A stretch of DNA of 36,391 bases from Elusimicrobiaceae bacterium (lineage in GTDB: Bacteria > Elusimicrobiota > Elusimicrobia > Elusimicrobiales > Elusimicrobiaceae). Below are positions 6,896-15,764 of this stretch, one piece after another; position 1 is the stretch's first letter; each line of letters opens with the position of its first letter. The position numbers and the translations under genes were made by a program. The notes below the pieces were generated by a model. The model worked only from the letters and a program-made list of their open reading frames with translations, was not told the origin of the DNA and ran no database searches. The stretch spans positions 1 to 36,391 of the forward strand of contig JAFVWP010000112.1 of assembly GCA_017501565.1 (NCBI GenBank), written 5' to 3'.

Positions 6896-9613
6896 ATGTT
6901 ACCCAAAGCTTATGAACCGCAAGAAGTAGAAGCAAAACTAATCAACCAATGGCAGGAAGCCAAACTTTTTACCGCCCAGGTAGATAAAAATAAAAAACCT
7001 TTTGTCGTCGTTATTCCCCCGCCCAACATTACAGGTGCTTTGCACATGGGGCATGCTTTAAATGACACTTTACAAGATGCACTTATTCGCTCTCACCGCA
7101 TGTTTGGTGAAGAGGCCTATTGGGTACCGGGCACAGACCATGGCGGTATTGCCACGCAAAATGTGATAGAAAAGAAACTCGCAAAAGAACAACACCTTTC
7201 CCGCCATGATTTAGGACGTGAAAAATTTGTAGAAAACGTGTGGGATTGGTACCACGAATGCGGCAATGCCATTTTTAATCAATTCAAAAAAATGGGTTGG
7301 AGCTTGGATTTATCCCCCGAAAATCTTCGTTTTACCATGGACGAAAAGCGCGCAAAATCCGTCTATGAATGTTTCAAACGCCTATGGGAAAAAGGCTATA
7401 TTTACCGCGGCAAACGCTTAATCAATTGGTGTGTGCGCTGCTCTACGGCTTTGTCGGATATTGAAGTAGAACACGAACAGCAATCTGCCAAACTTTGGCA
7501 TTTGCAATATAAAGGGGAAGACGGCTCGGAAGGGATTGTCATTGCCACCACCCGCCCCGAAACCATTTTTGCCGATGCCGCTATTGCCGTCAATCCCAAA
7601 GATGAGCGCTACAAAGATTTAGTAGGCAAAAAAGTAATCATTCCTTTGGCCGGACGCGCCATTCCCGTCATTGCCGATGAAGCGGTGGAAATGGAGTTCG
7701 GCACCGGCGCCCTTAAAATTACTCCGGCTCACGACGCTACGGACTATGAAGTAGGCCAACGCCACAACTTGCCCATCATGAGCGTCATCAACGACAAAGG
7801 CAAGATGGTCAACTGCCCTGAAAAATACTTGGGCATGGACCGCGAACTTTGCCGCAAAGAAAGCGTAAAAGATTTGGAAGAAGCCGGCTTGCTCGTCAAA
7901 GAAGAAAAATACAACAATGCCGTTTCCACCTGCTACCGCTGCCATAGCGCCATTGAGCCGTTTATGAGCGAACAATGGTTTGTCAAAATGGATAAGCTCG
8001 CCGCACCCGCTATTGCCGCGGCTGAATCGGGCGAATTGCAATTTCACCCCGCCAGCTGGAAAACGCCGTTTGTCAATTGGCTCAAAAACATTCAAGATTG
8101 GTGCATTTCCCGCCAAATTTGGTGGGGGCACAGAATCCCGGTATGGTATTGCCGCCACTGCAGCGAAAAAGGCCTTACCTTTGCTACGGACAAACAAGGC
8201 CATGAACAATTAACTAAAGTTTCTTTTGAAGACGGCGCACAACCTATTGTATCCTACGGCGCTCCCGAAAAATGCCCTGTTTGTGGCGGCACGCACTTTG
8301 TGCAAGATCCGGACGTATTGGACACATGGTTTTCTTCTGCCTTATGGCCGATGTCCGTATTCGGTTGGCCGGAAGAAACCGAAGAGCTTAATTATTTTTA
8401 TCCCACCACGTCTATGGTTACCGGGTATGAAATTTTATACCTGTGGGTAGCGCGCATGGTCATGATGGGGTTGGAATTTAAGGGCCAATTGCCGTTCAAA
8501 GATGTTTTCTTAAACGGCATCGTGCGTGATAAACGCGGTAAGAAAATGTCCAAATCTTTGGGCAACGTGATTGACCCCTTAGACATGACCGCCAAATACG
8601 GCACCGATGCGGTGCGCTTTTCGCTATTGATGCAAGCCGTCCCCGGCAAAGATATTCCGTACGCCGAAGAAAGCATCACCGGCGCGCGTAATTTCTGCAA
8701 TAAAATTTACAATGCTTCCCGTTTTAGTTTGATGAATATGGAAGGGATTAAAGGGCCTTTAGCGATGCCGAAACAGGCCAAGGAATTAGCCGACCAATGG
8801 ATTTTGGACCGCTATACCACCGCCGTCAAAACCGCCCGCGAAGGCATTGAAAAATACAATTTGGCCCTAACCGCCAACACACTCTACCACTTCTTGTGGG
8901 GTGATTTTTGCGATTGGTACATTGAGTTGGCCAAACAACGCTTTCAAACGGAAGAAAAAGAATATGTCATGGCTTTGTGCGTTAACATTTTGTACGGCAC
9001 GCTGAAAGCCTTGCACCCGCTCATTCCGTTTATTACCGAAGAAATCGCCGCCGGTTTACGTCCCTATGTAGCCGAAGAAGGTCAATTTTTACTTCAACAA
9101 AAATATCCCGAATTTGACCCCGCTTTGCAAAATGAGCAAGCCGTCAAAAAAATGGAAATCGTACAGGGCATCACGCGCGAAATCCGCACCATTCGTGCCC
9201 AATTTAATGTACCGCCGGGATTAAAAATCAATGCAGTCTTATCTGCCCAAGATGAAGCGGAATTGTCCATCGCCAAAGAATATGCGCCGTACATAGAGTT
9301 GATGGCTAAAATCGGTCAATTAACCATCGGCGTAAACGAACAAAAACCCAAACAAACCGCTACGGCAACCTTTGGCAAAGTGGCTATTTACGTACCTTTA
9401 ACCGGGCTGATTGACTTTGAAAAAGAAAAGAAACGCTTGGAAAAAGATATTGCCGCCGCACAAGCCAATATCGTTTCCCGCAAAGCCCGTTTAGCGCAAG
9501 AAAACTTCATCAAAAATGCGCCCCAGGAACAAATAGATAAAACCAAAGCCGAGCTTGCCGCCGCCGAAACCTTACTCGCGCAAGCGCAAGCGGCCTTGGC
9601 TGACTTGGCCTAG
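6896..9613 (+). CDS. valS: Valine-tRNA ligase
   Basis: 905 residues, the normal bacterial length. Class I synthetase motifs: PPPNITGALHMGH with the HIGH-type HMGH at 50-53, and KMSKS at 550-554. The editing domain segment ATTRPETIFADAAIAVNP is present (about residues 217-234). Zinc-type cysteine pairs occur in CPVCGG and CYRCH. The C-terminal arm is the coiled coil typical of ValRS (FEKEKKRLEKDIAAAQANI onward). The enzyme charges tRNA-Val with valine in the cytoplasm and hydrolyses misactivated threonine. The stop codon is followed at once by GGAGG for the next gene, a peptidase, so the two are probably co-transcribed. Confidence 0.98.
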   Translation: MLPKAYEPQEVEAKLINQWQEAKLFTAQVDKNKKPFVVVIPPPNITGALHMGHALNDTLQDALIRSHRMFGEEAYWVPGTDHGGIATQNVIEKKLAKEQHLSRHDLGREKFVENVWDWYHECGNAIFNQFKKMGWSLDLSPENLRFTMDEKRAKSVYECFKRLWEKGYIYRGKRLINWCVRCSTALSDIEVEHEQQSAKLWHLQYKGEDGSEGIVIATTRPETIFADAAIAVNPKDERYKDLVGKKVIIPLAGRAIPVIADEAVEMEFGTGALKITPAHDATDYEVGQRHNLPIMSVINDKGKMVNCPEKYLGMDRELCRKESVKDLEEAGLLVKEEKYNNAVSTCYRCHSAIEPFMSEQWFVKMDKLAAPAIAAAESGELQFHPASWKTPFVNWLKNIQDWCISRQIWWGHRIPVWYCRHCSEKGLTFATDKQGHEQLTKVSFEDGAQPIVSYGAPEKCPVCGGTHFVQDPDVLDTWFSSALWPMSVFGWPEETEELNYFYPTTSMVTGYEILYLWVARMVMMGLEFKGQLPFKDVFLNGIVRDKRGKKMSKSLGNVIDPLDMTAKYGTDAVRFSLLMQAVPGKDIPYAEESITGARNFCNKIYNASRFSLMNMEGIKGPLAMPKQAKELADQWILDRYTTAVKTAREGIEKYNLALTANTLYHFLWGDFCDWYIELAKQRFQTEEKEYVMALCVNILYGTLKALHPLIPFITEEIAAGLRPYVAEEGQFLLQQKYPEFDPALQNEQAVKKMEIVQGITREIRTIRAQFNVPPGLKINAVLSAQDEAELSIAKEYAPYIELMAKIGQLTIGVNEQKPKQTATATFGKVAIYVPLTGLIDFEKEKKRLEKDIAAAQANIVSRKARLAQENFIKNAPQEQIDKTKAELAAAETLLAQAQAALADLA

Positions 9614-9622
9614 GAGGCTACG

Positions 9623-10969
9623 ATGAAGAAACTTTTAGTTGCTGTGATTTGTGCCGCTCTGCCCTTGGGTGCGGCGGCACAACAAAATTGGAAAGCGGTC
9701 ATGCGTTATGACAAGCAAAACGCCAAAGCCGCTTTGCAGGAACGTTTCTTAAAGTACGTAACCTACGAAACCACTTCCGACCCTGCGGCACAACAAGTGC
9801 CTTCTTCCAAGGGGCAGATTGCCTTTGGAAAAGTCTTAGCCAAAGAATTAAAGAGCATCGGAGCCAAAAACGTAAAAATCAGCAAAACCGGTATTGTGAC
9901 GGCCGACATTCCGGCTACGACGGCTAAACCGGCCCCGACCCTGGCTTTTTTGGCGCACATGGATACGTCTAATGCCGCGCCTGGCAAAAATGTAAAACCG
10001 CAAGTGCATGCCAAATACAAAGGGGGAGACATCGTCATCAACCAAGCCTTGGATTTGCGCTTGACCGAATACAACAGCCCGCAACTGCTGCAAGCGCGCG
10101 GACACGATATTATTACCGCGTCCGGGGAAACCTTGCTCGGTGCTGACGACAAAGCCGGCATTGCTATTATCATGACTTTTGCCGATTACCTTTTAGGCAA
10201 CACCGGCATAGAACACGGCCCCATTAAAATTGCCTTTACCCCCGATGAAGAAATTTCCACCGGAATTAAAACTTTAGATACTGCTTCCTTCGGTGCCGAT
10301 TATGCCTACACCATAGACGGCGGGGATTTAGGGCAAACCATTGTGGAAAACTTTAACGGACGTTCTTTTACAGCTATTTTTGACGGGGAACGCGGCGTCC
10401 ATGCAGGCTCGGCCATGAACTCTGCTTTTGCCGACAATTTACTCATGGCTTCTGATTTTCACACTTTACTGCCGCGCCATCGCCGCCCGGAAACCACCGC
10501 CGGGGACAGAGGTTTTATCCTTGTCAAATCCATTGAAACCCAAGGCAACCGCAGTATCATCAAAGGGAACATTCGCGCTTTTACACAAGAAGAATTGGAA
10601 GAATTAACCCAAATTGTTAAAACCACTTTCAATACTATTAAAGCCATGAATCCCAAAAACAAAGGGGCGGAACTTTCTTTCAAAGACCAATACAAAAATG
10701 CCAAAGATGTCATTCCGGCAAAATTGATTGAAGTTTTGGAAAAAGCAATGATAGCGGAAGAAATTACCCCCAAAAGAGTATCTATCCGCGGCGGCACGGA
10801 CGGAGTAACGCTTTCTTTTAACGGGCTGCCGACGGCTGATATTTTTGCCGGTATGTATAATTTACACGGCCCGATGGAGTATGCGGATTTGGACGTTATG
10901 GAAGCTTCTCTGCGCACTTTATTCTCTACGGCTTCGCTGTGGAGTGAGCAACCCAAACCGACCCGCTAA
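9623..10969 (+). CDS. Peptidase T-like M20 metallopeptidase, predicted exported
   Basis: 448 residues. An N-terminal signal peptide (MKKLLVAVICAALPLGAAAQ) precedes a complete M20B/peptidase-T domain. Zinc and catalytic residues: H112 and D114 (AHMDT), D175 (GADDKAG), E209-E210 (TPDEE), D232 (TIDGG) and H415 (NLHGPMEY). Peptidase T cleaves the N-terminal residue of tripeptides and is normally cytoplasmic at about 410 residues; the extra length here is the leader. Likely acts in the periplasm on tripeptides. The RBS overlaps the valS stop, so the gene depends on the valS transcript. It ends at a strong terminator, and a second exported paralogue follows. Confidence 0.88.
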   Translation: MKKLLVAVICAALPLGAAAQQNWKAVMRYDKQNAKAALQERFLKYVTYETTSDPAAQQVPSSKGQIAFGKVLAKELKSIGAKNVKISKTGIVTADIPATTAKPAPTLAFLAHMDTSNAAPGKNVKPQVHAKYKGGDIVINQALDLRLTEYNSPQLLQARGHDIITASGETLLGADDKAGIAIIMTFADYLLGNTGIEHGPIKIAFTPDEEISTGIKTLDTASFGADYAYTIDGGDLGQTIVENFNGRSFTAIFDGERGVHAGSAMNSAFADNLLMASDFHTLLPRHRRPETTAGDRGFILVKSIETQGNRSIIKGNIRAFTQEELEELTQIVKTTFNTIKAMNPKNKGAELSFKDQYKNAKDVIPAKLIEVLEKAMIAEEITPKRVSIRGGTDGVTLSFNGLPTADIFAGMYNLHGPMEYADLDVMEASLRTLFSTASLWSEQPKPTR

Positions 10970-10974
10970 TTTTC

Positions 10975-11000
10975 CCCCCGCCCAAAGCGGGGGTTTTTTT
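10975..11000 (+). terminator. Rho-independent terminator
   Basis: CCCCCGC (10975-10981), loop CCAAA, GCGGGGG (10987-10993), then TTTTTTT. It closes the valS-peptidase T unit. Confidence 0.88.
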
Positions 11001-11043
11001 CGTTTTATTTCTGGTCCTATTTATTTTTTAGGTCTTTTGGCCC

Positions 11044-11072
11044 TTGTGCATTTTTGCTTGGATTCATACAAT
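11044..11072 (+). promoter_or_regulatory. Possible promoter of the second peptidase T-like gene
   Basis: TTGTGC (11044-11049), a 17-bp spacer and TACAAT (11067-11072) suggest a start near 11079. An AAGGAG ribosome binding site (11116-11121) precedes the ATG at 11131. Confidence 0.4.
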
Positions 11073-11130
11073 AATAGAAACAAGGATTATTCTATCCTTT
11101 CTGTTTTTATTTTATAAGGAGAAATTTCAC

Positions 11131-12570
11131 ATGAGAAAAACGCTTTCCGCTCTTGCCGTATTGGTGGCATTACTTTGCTCCAATACGCTTTTTGCCGCTT
11201 CCCCGGCCCAACCCAAAAAATACCGCACGGCTTTATTGGACCGCTTTTTAGAATACGTTCAGGTGGACAGCCAAAGCCAATATGGCAAATTCTACGGGGA
11301 TTGGGTTATGACCGAAGAAGTAGCCAAAGCCGGTGAACTCTTGTACCAAGAAATCAGCGGCATTTTGAGCAAAAACAATGCAAAATCTTCTATTCACTTT
11401 TCCCAAGATAAATATATTTATGTGCATTTTCCGTCCAACTTACCGGAAGGTTTGCAAAATGTAAAAGTGCCCGTATTAGGTTTGAGCGCCCACTACGATA
11501 CCACCCCCGAAGCCCCCGGAAAAGGCATTAAACCGCAAGTAATTAAAAATTACCAAGGCGGTAAAGTGGTAGTAAATGCGCAGGAAAATATTGTTTTAGA
11601 TCCCCAAACCGCCGATGCTTATTTGAACCAATTAATCGGCCAAACCATTGTCACTTCCGACGGCACCACCATTTTAGGGGGCGACGACAAAGCCGGCACC
11701 GCCATCGTGGTAACCACCATTCAAACCTTGGCTGAAAACCCGAACATTCCGCATGGTGATTTGCAATTTATGTTGGTCCCCAGCGAAGACGTAGGCTTGG
11801 CCGCACACCGCGTGGAAACCCAATATTACAAACCTGAAATTTCTTTTGACTTTGACGGAGAAGTGGAAGGCGAAATATCCGACGAAAGCTTTACGGCAAA
11901 AGGGTTTGTAGTTACCTTGCGCGGACGTGCCGCCCACCCGTCTGAAGCCATGGCCCAACAAGGGGTAGAAGTATCTGAAGTATTAGGTACTTTCTTACAA
12001 CAAATCAACCAAGCCACCGATTTAAAACCTAACCAAAGCGCCGATAGAGAACCTTATATCCGCTTTCCGTTCGGCGAAATCAAAAAAGGTGATGAAGCAG
12101 AATCGGTCGTATTGCAAGGTTATGCCCGTTTCTTTACCGAACAAGAATGGGAGCGCATGAAAGCCTTGGTCACCAACACCATTGAACATTTAAATTTAGC
12201 ATACGGCACGCAAAACGAAGTAGTCATTGACGAAGCTTGCCAATACAAAAATTTAGCAGACGGCAGACACCCGTTAACCAAAAGCATCATTGACAAAGCC
12301 GCCCGCGACGCCGGAGTAACCCCCAGATACGTAACCATTCGCGGTGGCATTACCCCGGGTATGTTAAATGCCAGACACGGCATCAGCGGTATGGGTGTAT
12401 GGACCGGGCAACAACGTGTCCACTCCGTATATGAATGGTTAAGTGAAAAAGATATGTTTGAAGCTTATTCCACCGCTTTAAACATCATTCACGAAACCTT
12501 ACAACAAAGCTTAACGGAAGATAAAACCAAAAAAGACCTGAAGGCCGCGTTGCGCAGCATTAAAAAATAA
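11131..12570 (+). CDS. Second peptidase T-like M20 metallopeptidase, predicted exported
   Basis: 479 residues from the ATG at 11131 (AAGGAG upstream). It begins with a signal peptide (MRKTLSALAVLVALLCSNTL, cleavage likely after LFAA). M20 residues: H121 and D123 (SAHYDTTP), D185 (GGDDKAG), E219 then D220 (VPSEDVG) where the other paralogue has Glu-Glu, D240 or D242 in SFDFDGE, and H431 (QRVHSVYEW). It is divergent from the upstream paralogue, not a recent duplicate, and has a C-terminal basic tail (about 464-479). Likely a periplasmic aminopeptidase on short peptides; the substrate may differ. rdgB follows 4 bp after the stop and is probably translationally coupled. Confidence 0.85.
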   Translation: MRKTLSALAVLVALLCSNTLFAASPAQPKKYRTALLDRFLEYVQVDSQSQYGKFYGDWVMTEEVAKAGELLYQEISGILSKNNAKSSIHFSQDKYIYVHFPSNLPEGLQNVKVPVLGLSAHYDTTPEAPGKGIKPQVIKNYQGGKVVVNAQENIVLDPQTADAYLNQLIGQTIVTSDGTTILGGDDKAGTAIVVTTIQTLAENPNIPHGDLQFMLVPSEDVGLAAHRVETQYYKPEISFDFDGEVEGEISDESFTAKGFVVTLRGRAAHPSEAMAQQGVEVSEVLGTFLQQINQATDLKPNQSADREPYIRFPFGEIKKGDEAESVVLQGYARFFTEQEWERMKALVTNTIEHLNLAYGTQNEVVIDEACQYKNLADGRHPLTKSIIDKAARDAGVTPRYVTIRGGITPGMLNARHGISGMGVWTGQQRVHSVYEWLSEKDMFEAYSTALNIIHETLQQSLTEDKTKKDLKAALRSIKK

Positions 12571-12574
12571 ATGT

Positions 12575-13180
12575 ATGAAAATACTTATTGCCACCGGCAA
12601 CGAACATAAATTTAAAGAAATTACCGCCATTCTCCCCCGCCAAACACAAACGGGGGAGCATTTGGAGTATGTCAGCCTAAAAGACATTGGCGGGTTACGT
12701 TTGCCGGAAGAAACCGGAAGTACATTGCAAGAAAATGCCGAACTAAAAGCCTGTTTTGCCGCTAAAGAAACAGGATTATGGACAATATCTGACGATACCG
12801 GTTTGGAAGTAGATTTCTTAAACGGACGGCCCGGCGTACATACGGCCCGCTACGCAGGAGAGCATGCAGATACCGCCGATAACAACCGCAAGCTGTTAAA
12901 TGAATTGGAAGGCTTGTTTTTAGGTAAAAGGACAGCGCGCTTTCGCACCATAGCTTGTTTGTCCGACCCGCAAGGCAAAGCCACCTGTGTAGAAGGAGTG
13001 TTGGACGGATTTATCGGTTTTGGATACCGCGGGGAAAACGGATTTGGCTACGACCCTTTGTTTATTGTGGAAGGAACTACCAAAACTTTGGCCGATATGA
13101 CCGACCAAGAAAAAAATGCCATCAGCCACCGCGCCAAAGCATTTGCCAACTTATCGCAAGAACTTATCAAACTTGCTTAA
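12575..13180 (+). CDS. rdgB: XTP/dITP pyrophosphatase (HAM1/RdgB)
   Basis: 201 residues, the normal length. Family landmarks: the N-terminal TGNEHKFKEI (7-16), LPEETGSTLQENAELKA, the metal/catalytic SDDTGLEV segment (72-79), RPGVHTARYAG, GENGFGYDPLF, and ISHRAKAF near the end, where SHR is the base-recognition motif. It hydrolyses non-canonical purine triphosphates (ITP, XTP, dITP) to monophosphate and pyrophosphate, keeping them out of DNA and RNA. The start is 4 bp after the preceding stop and has no clear ribosome binding site, so translation is likely coupled. Terminator follows. Confidence 0.97.
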   Translation: MKILIATGNEHKFKEITAILPRQTQTGEHLEYVSLKDIGGLRLPEETGSTLQENAELKACFAAKETGLWTISDDTGLEVDFLNGRPGVHTARYAGEHADTADNNRKLLNELEGLFLGKRTARFRTIACLSDPQGKATCVEGVLDGFIGFGYRGENGFGYDPLFIVEGTTKTLADMTDQEKNAISHRAKAFANLSQELIKLA

Positions 13181-13195
13181 TTTTTACCCGTCAAA

Positions 13196-13226
13196 AAGGC
13201 CCTTCATAAAGAAGGGCCTTTTTTTA
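13196..13226. terminator. Bidirectional Rho-independent terminator
   Basis: AAGGCCCTTC-ATAAA-GAAGGGCCTT (13196-13220) is a perfect 10-bp stem with A and T runs on either side. It lies between convergent rdgB and the prepilin peptidase gene. Confidence 0.9.
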
Positions 13227-13237
13227 TCTGACAAATT

Positions 13238-14026
13238 TTATTTGGAGAAATCTATCGTCAGCATTTCCGGCACAATCAAATAATACATACTAATCAAAGC
13301 CCCGGCGCTCAAAAAAGGCCCGAACGGAATAGCGTCGCCCTTTCCCTTGCCTTTAAAAATCATTAAAAATACGGAGTAAACAAGCCCCAAAGCTGATGCA
13401 AAAATAATGGTGGTAATCACACCTTCCCAACCGACAAAAGCCCCAATACCGCCCATCAGCTTTACATCACCGCCGCCCATGGCTTCTTTCTTAAACATTA
13501 CATATCCGAGCAAGGCTACCGCCAAGGTGCCGAAAAACCCTACCCCGGCCCCCAGCAAGCTTTGCAAAAAGCGGTCCAATAAGGTGCCGGCAAAGTTGGG
13601 ATTTAAAGCAAAAGTAGCCAGCCCCAAAACAATTAATCCCAAAGAAAAGCGATCCGGAATAATCATCAGCTCCAAGTCAATCACGGATAAAATAATCAGG
13701 CAATATACCGCCGTCAACAATACGGCCGTCCAAGGCGTTAAGCCCCAATGCCAAACAAACAAAAGGGTAAGCGCGCCGGTAATAAACTCCACAATGGGAT
13801 ATTGGCAAGAAATCGGCGCTTTACAATGGCGGCACTTTCCCCATAAAATCAAATAGCTTAACAAAGGAATATTGTCATAAAACGCAATATGTTTCCCGCA
13901 TTTCGGGCAGCCGGACGGCGGCCACACAATAGATTTATTTCTGGGAATGCGATAGATGCAAACATTCAAAAAACTGCCGATAATCAAACCGAAAATGGTC
14001 GCAAAAACTAAAATTAACGTTTCCAT
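13238..14026 (-). CDS. pilD: Prepilin peptidase / N-methyltransferase
   Basis: 262 residues. The cytoplasmic zinc-type loop has CPKC (40-43) and CRHC (65-68), as in the bifunctional peptidase/methyltransferase. The aspartyl protease residues are D117 or nearby D125 (VIDLELMIIPD) and D187 (MGGGDVKL). About seven to eight membrane helices. It cleaves the leader of type IV pilin-like proteins at G-F and methylates the new N-terminus in the inner membrane. Good ribosome binding site (AAGGAG). It is the last gene of a minus-strand operon directly behind a pseudopilin gene, its likely substrate. Confidence 0.96.
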   Translation of the reverse strand: METLILVFATIFGLIIGSFLNVCIYRIPRNKSIVWPPSGCPKCGKHIAFYDNIPLLSYLILWGKCRHCKAPISCQYPIVEFITGALTLLFVWHWGLTPWTAVLLTAVYCLIILSVIDLELMIIPDRFSLGLIVLGLATFALNPNFAGTLLDRFLQSLLGAGVGFFGTLAVALLGYVMFKKEAMGGGDVKLMGGIGAFVGWEGVITTIIFASALGLVYSVFLMIFKGKGKGDAIPFGPFLSAGALISMYYLIVPEMLTIDFSK

Positions 14027-14051
14027 GAAAGCTCCTTATATTCAAAAGAAT

Positions 14052-14074
14052 CCCCCGAAGAAAAATCTTCGGGG
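14052..14074 (-). terminator. Intergenic hairpin, possible attenuator between pseudopilin and pilD
   Basis: A CCCCGAAGA/TCTTCGGGG stem sits between the pseudopilin stop and the pilD ribosome binding site. On the minus strand no clean T run follows. It is therefore more likely a partial terminator or RNA-stabilising stem that lets the pilin be made in excess of the peptidase. Confidence 0.5.
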
Positions 14075-14084
14075 AATTGATAAA

Positions 14085-14501
14085 TTAATGAGTATGCCAG
14101 GCTTTGCCGTAGCTGTCTTCTTTATCCGTATTTACAAAAACATCACCAAAGCGCGGGTCGGCCGGGTCACTGACATAGGCCCAACCGCCTTGTTTGCTAA
14201 AGGCATTTTCATAAGTGCCGAAGGATACTTCGTTGCTGGGTTTTAATCCGGGCACTTTGACTTGCGGAATAGACTCTATATATCTGGGCACCAGGCTATT
14301 TAAATTATCGGTCGGATAGACCCCCTGATTTTCCCCATAATAGGCGGCAATCGCACTGCGCAAGCGTACCAATTGATGTTTGGTGCTGCCTTCTTTGGCT
14401 TTATCTACCAAAGAAACAAACTTGGGTATTGTAAACCCTAATAACACCGCAAAAACAACAATCGTTACCAAAATTTCAAAAAGGGAAAAGCCTTTCTTCA
14501 T
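14085..14501 (-). CDS. Type IV pilin-like / GspG-like pseudopilin
   Basis: 138 residues. Short basic leader MKKG, cleavage before F5, and the conserved glutamate at +5 (GFSLFE), followed by the hydrophobic helix ILVTIVVFAVLLGFTIPKFV and KAKEGSTKHQLVRLRSAI. The C-terminal globular part (YPTDNLNSLVPRYIESIPQ, then GGWAYVSDPADP) resembles type II secretion major pseudopilin GspG and gut Elusimicrobia-type pilins. After processing by the neighbouring peptidase it would assemble into a pilus or pseudopilus. No assembly ATPase or platform gene is in the window. AGAGG ribosome binding site; 11 bp from the upstream M20 gene. Confidence 0.9.
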   Translation of the reverse strand: MKKGFSLFEILVTIVVFAVLLGFTIPKFVSLVDKAKEGSTKHQLVRLRSAIAAYYGENQGVYPTDNLNSLVPRYIESIPQVKVPGLKPSNEVSFGTYENAFSKQGGWAYVSDPADPRFGDVFVNTDKEDSYGKAWHTH

Positions 14502-14512
14502 TTTGCTGCCTC

Positions 14513-15751
14513 TTATTTTAAGTTCAAAGCCACCAACGTAAATACTTTGGCATCGCCCATCGTGTTTTTGATGCTGGAGTTTTCGTTCGGTTGGTGCATG
14601 GTTTCATCTAATTTGGAGTAAACCACAGCCGGATAGCCCGCATTGCGCAAGAAAGAAGCCACCGTTCCGCCACCGACGCCTTGAGCGGACGGATTATTGC
14701 GGTAAACAGCTTTTACAGACTGCGCCACCAATTTTACAATGTCAGACTTTTTATCCGTCGGTTTGGATTTTTCATTAATCAAAACATCTACTTTAATGCT
14801 TACTTTGAATTTCTTTTCAATGGTTTTGACAATTTTGCCGATTTCTTTCAGCACTTCTTCGTTGGTATAGCAAGGCAAAACGCGGCTGTCTAAATAAAAT
14901 ACGTCGCTTCCCGGAATGGTGTTTACGTTCGGCACATTGGCTTCTTTTTTCGTCGGCTCAAATACGCTGTAAGGCACATCGCCGAACAGGCGGTCTTTTT
15001 TCGGGAATTTCTTATATAACTCGCGCAAAGCCACAATCAAATGACTAGACGCCACAAAAGCATTGTTACCATTATTAGGCGTAGAAGCGTGGGTTTGTTT
15101 ACCGGTGGTGGTAATTTTTAACCACAACATATTTTTTTCGGCAATTTCTACCATATCTCCGGCAGGATTTCCGGAATCGGGCACCAAGAAAGTATCTTCT
15201 TTCCCGAAAAGTTTGCCGTATTTTTTCATAATCGGCGCGATGCCATATTGGCTGCCGGTTTCTTCATCGCTGATTAACAACAAAGCATAGTTGACCGGGG
15301 GACGCACGCCGCTTTCCATCATAGCTTTAGCAACCAACAAACCAGACACCAAGCCTTGTTGGTTGTCTTCTACGCCGCGGCCATAAATTTTATCGCCTTT
15401 GACTACCACTTTGTAAGGGTCAGTTTTCCACAAGCTCAAATCACCCGGCGGTACAATATCCATGTGCGCCATCACCCACAATGTTTTTTGGCGGTTTTCA
15501 CCATAATATTTGGCAATAATGTTCGGGCGGACACCGGTGGGAGATTTCGGGTCTTTAATGTCTATGACTTTAATTTCATCAAATTTCATGGCTTTTAAAG
15601 CTTTGAGCAATACTTCCGCTTTGGCAGATTCGCCCAAACCGCCTTCTTCGTGCGGGGTAATGGCAGGGCAAGCTGTCATCTGGGTTTGCAAATCAATGAT
15701 AAAATCTCTATATCCGTCAATTTTTTTGAATAAATCCTTTGCTAATGTCAT
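14513..15751 (-). CDS. M20-family metallo-hydrolase / dipeptidase (ArgE/DapE/CPG2-like)
   Basis: 412 residues, cytoplasmic, with no signal peptide. Metal/catalytic residues: H96 and D98 (AHMDIVPPGD), D129 (GRGVEDNQQG), E163-E164 (SDEETGS), D192 (VPDSG), and the C-terminal His in DETMHQPNE. The dimerisation lid domain occupies about 210-330. The family removes residues from small peptides or deacylates amino acids; the exact substrate is not clear, but the broad architecture fits a dipeptidase. GGAGAAGGA ribosome binding site. It sits between the Nif3-like gene (13 bp) and the pseudopilin gene (11 bp) in one operon. Confidence 0.88.
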   Translation of the reverse strand: MTLAKDLFKKIDGYRDFIIDLQTQMTACPAITPHEEGGLGESAKAEVLLKALKAMKFDEIKVIDIKDPKSPTGVRPNIIAKYYGENRQKTLWVMAHMDIVPPGDLSLWKTDPYKVVVKGDKIYGRGVEDNQQGLVSGLLVAKAMMESGVRPPVNYALLLISDEETGSQYGIAPIMKKYGKLFGKEDTFLVPDSGNPAGDMVEIAEKNMLWLKITTTGKQTHASTPNNGNNAFVASSHLIVALRELYKKFPKKDRLFGDVPYSVFEPTKKEANVPNVNTIPGSDVFYLDSRVLPCYTNEEVLKEIGKIVKTIEKKFKVSIKVDVLINEKSKPTDKKSDIVKLVAQSVKAVYRNNPSAQGVGGGTVASFLRNAGYPAVVYSKLDETMHQPNENSSIKNTMGDAKVFTLVALNLK

Positions 15752-15764
15752 GGTTCCTTCTCCG

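Noticed and set aside
7619-8209. 196-residue ORF antisense to valS
   Set aside because: Shadow of a strongly conserved gene; no start signals and no recognisable domain.
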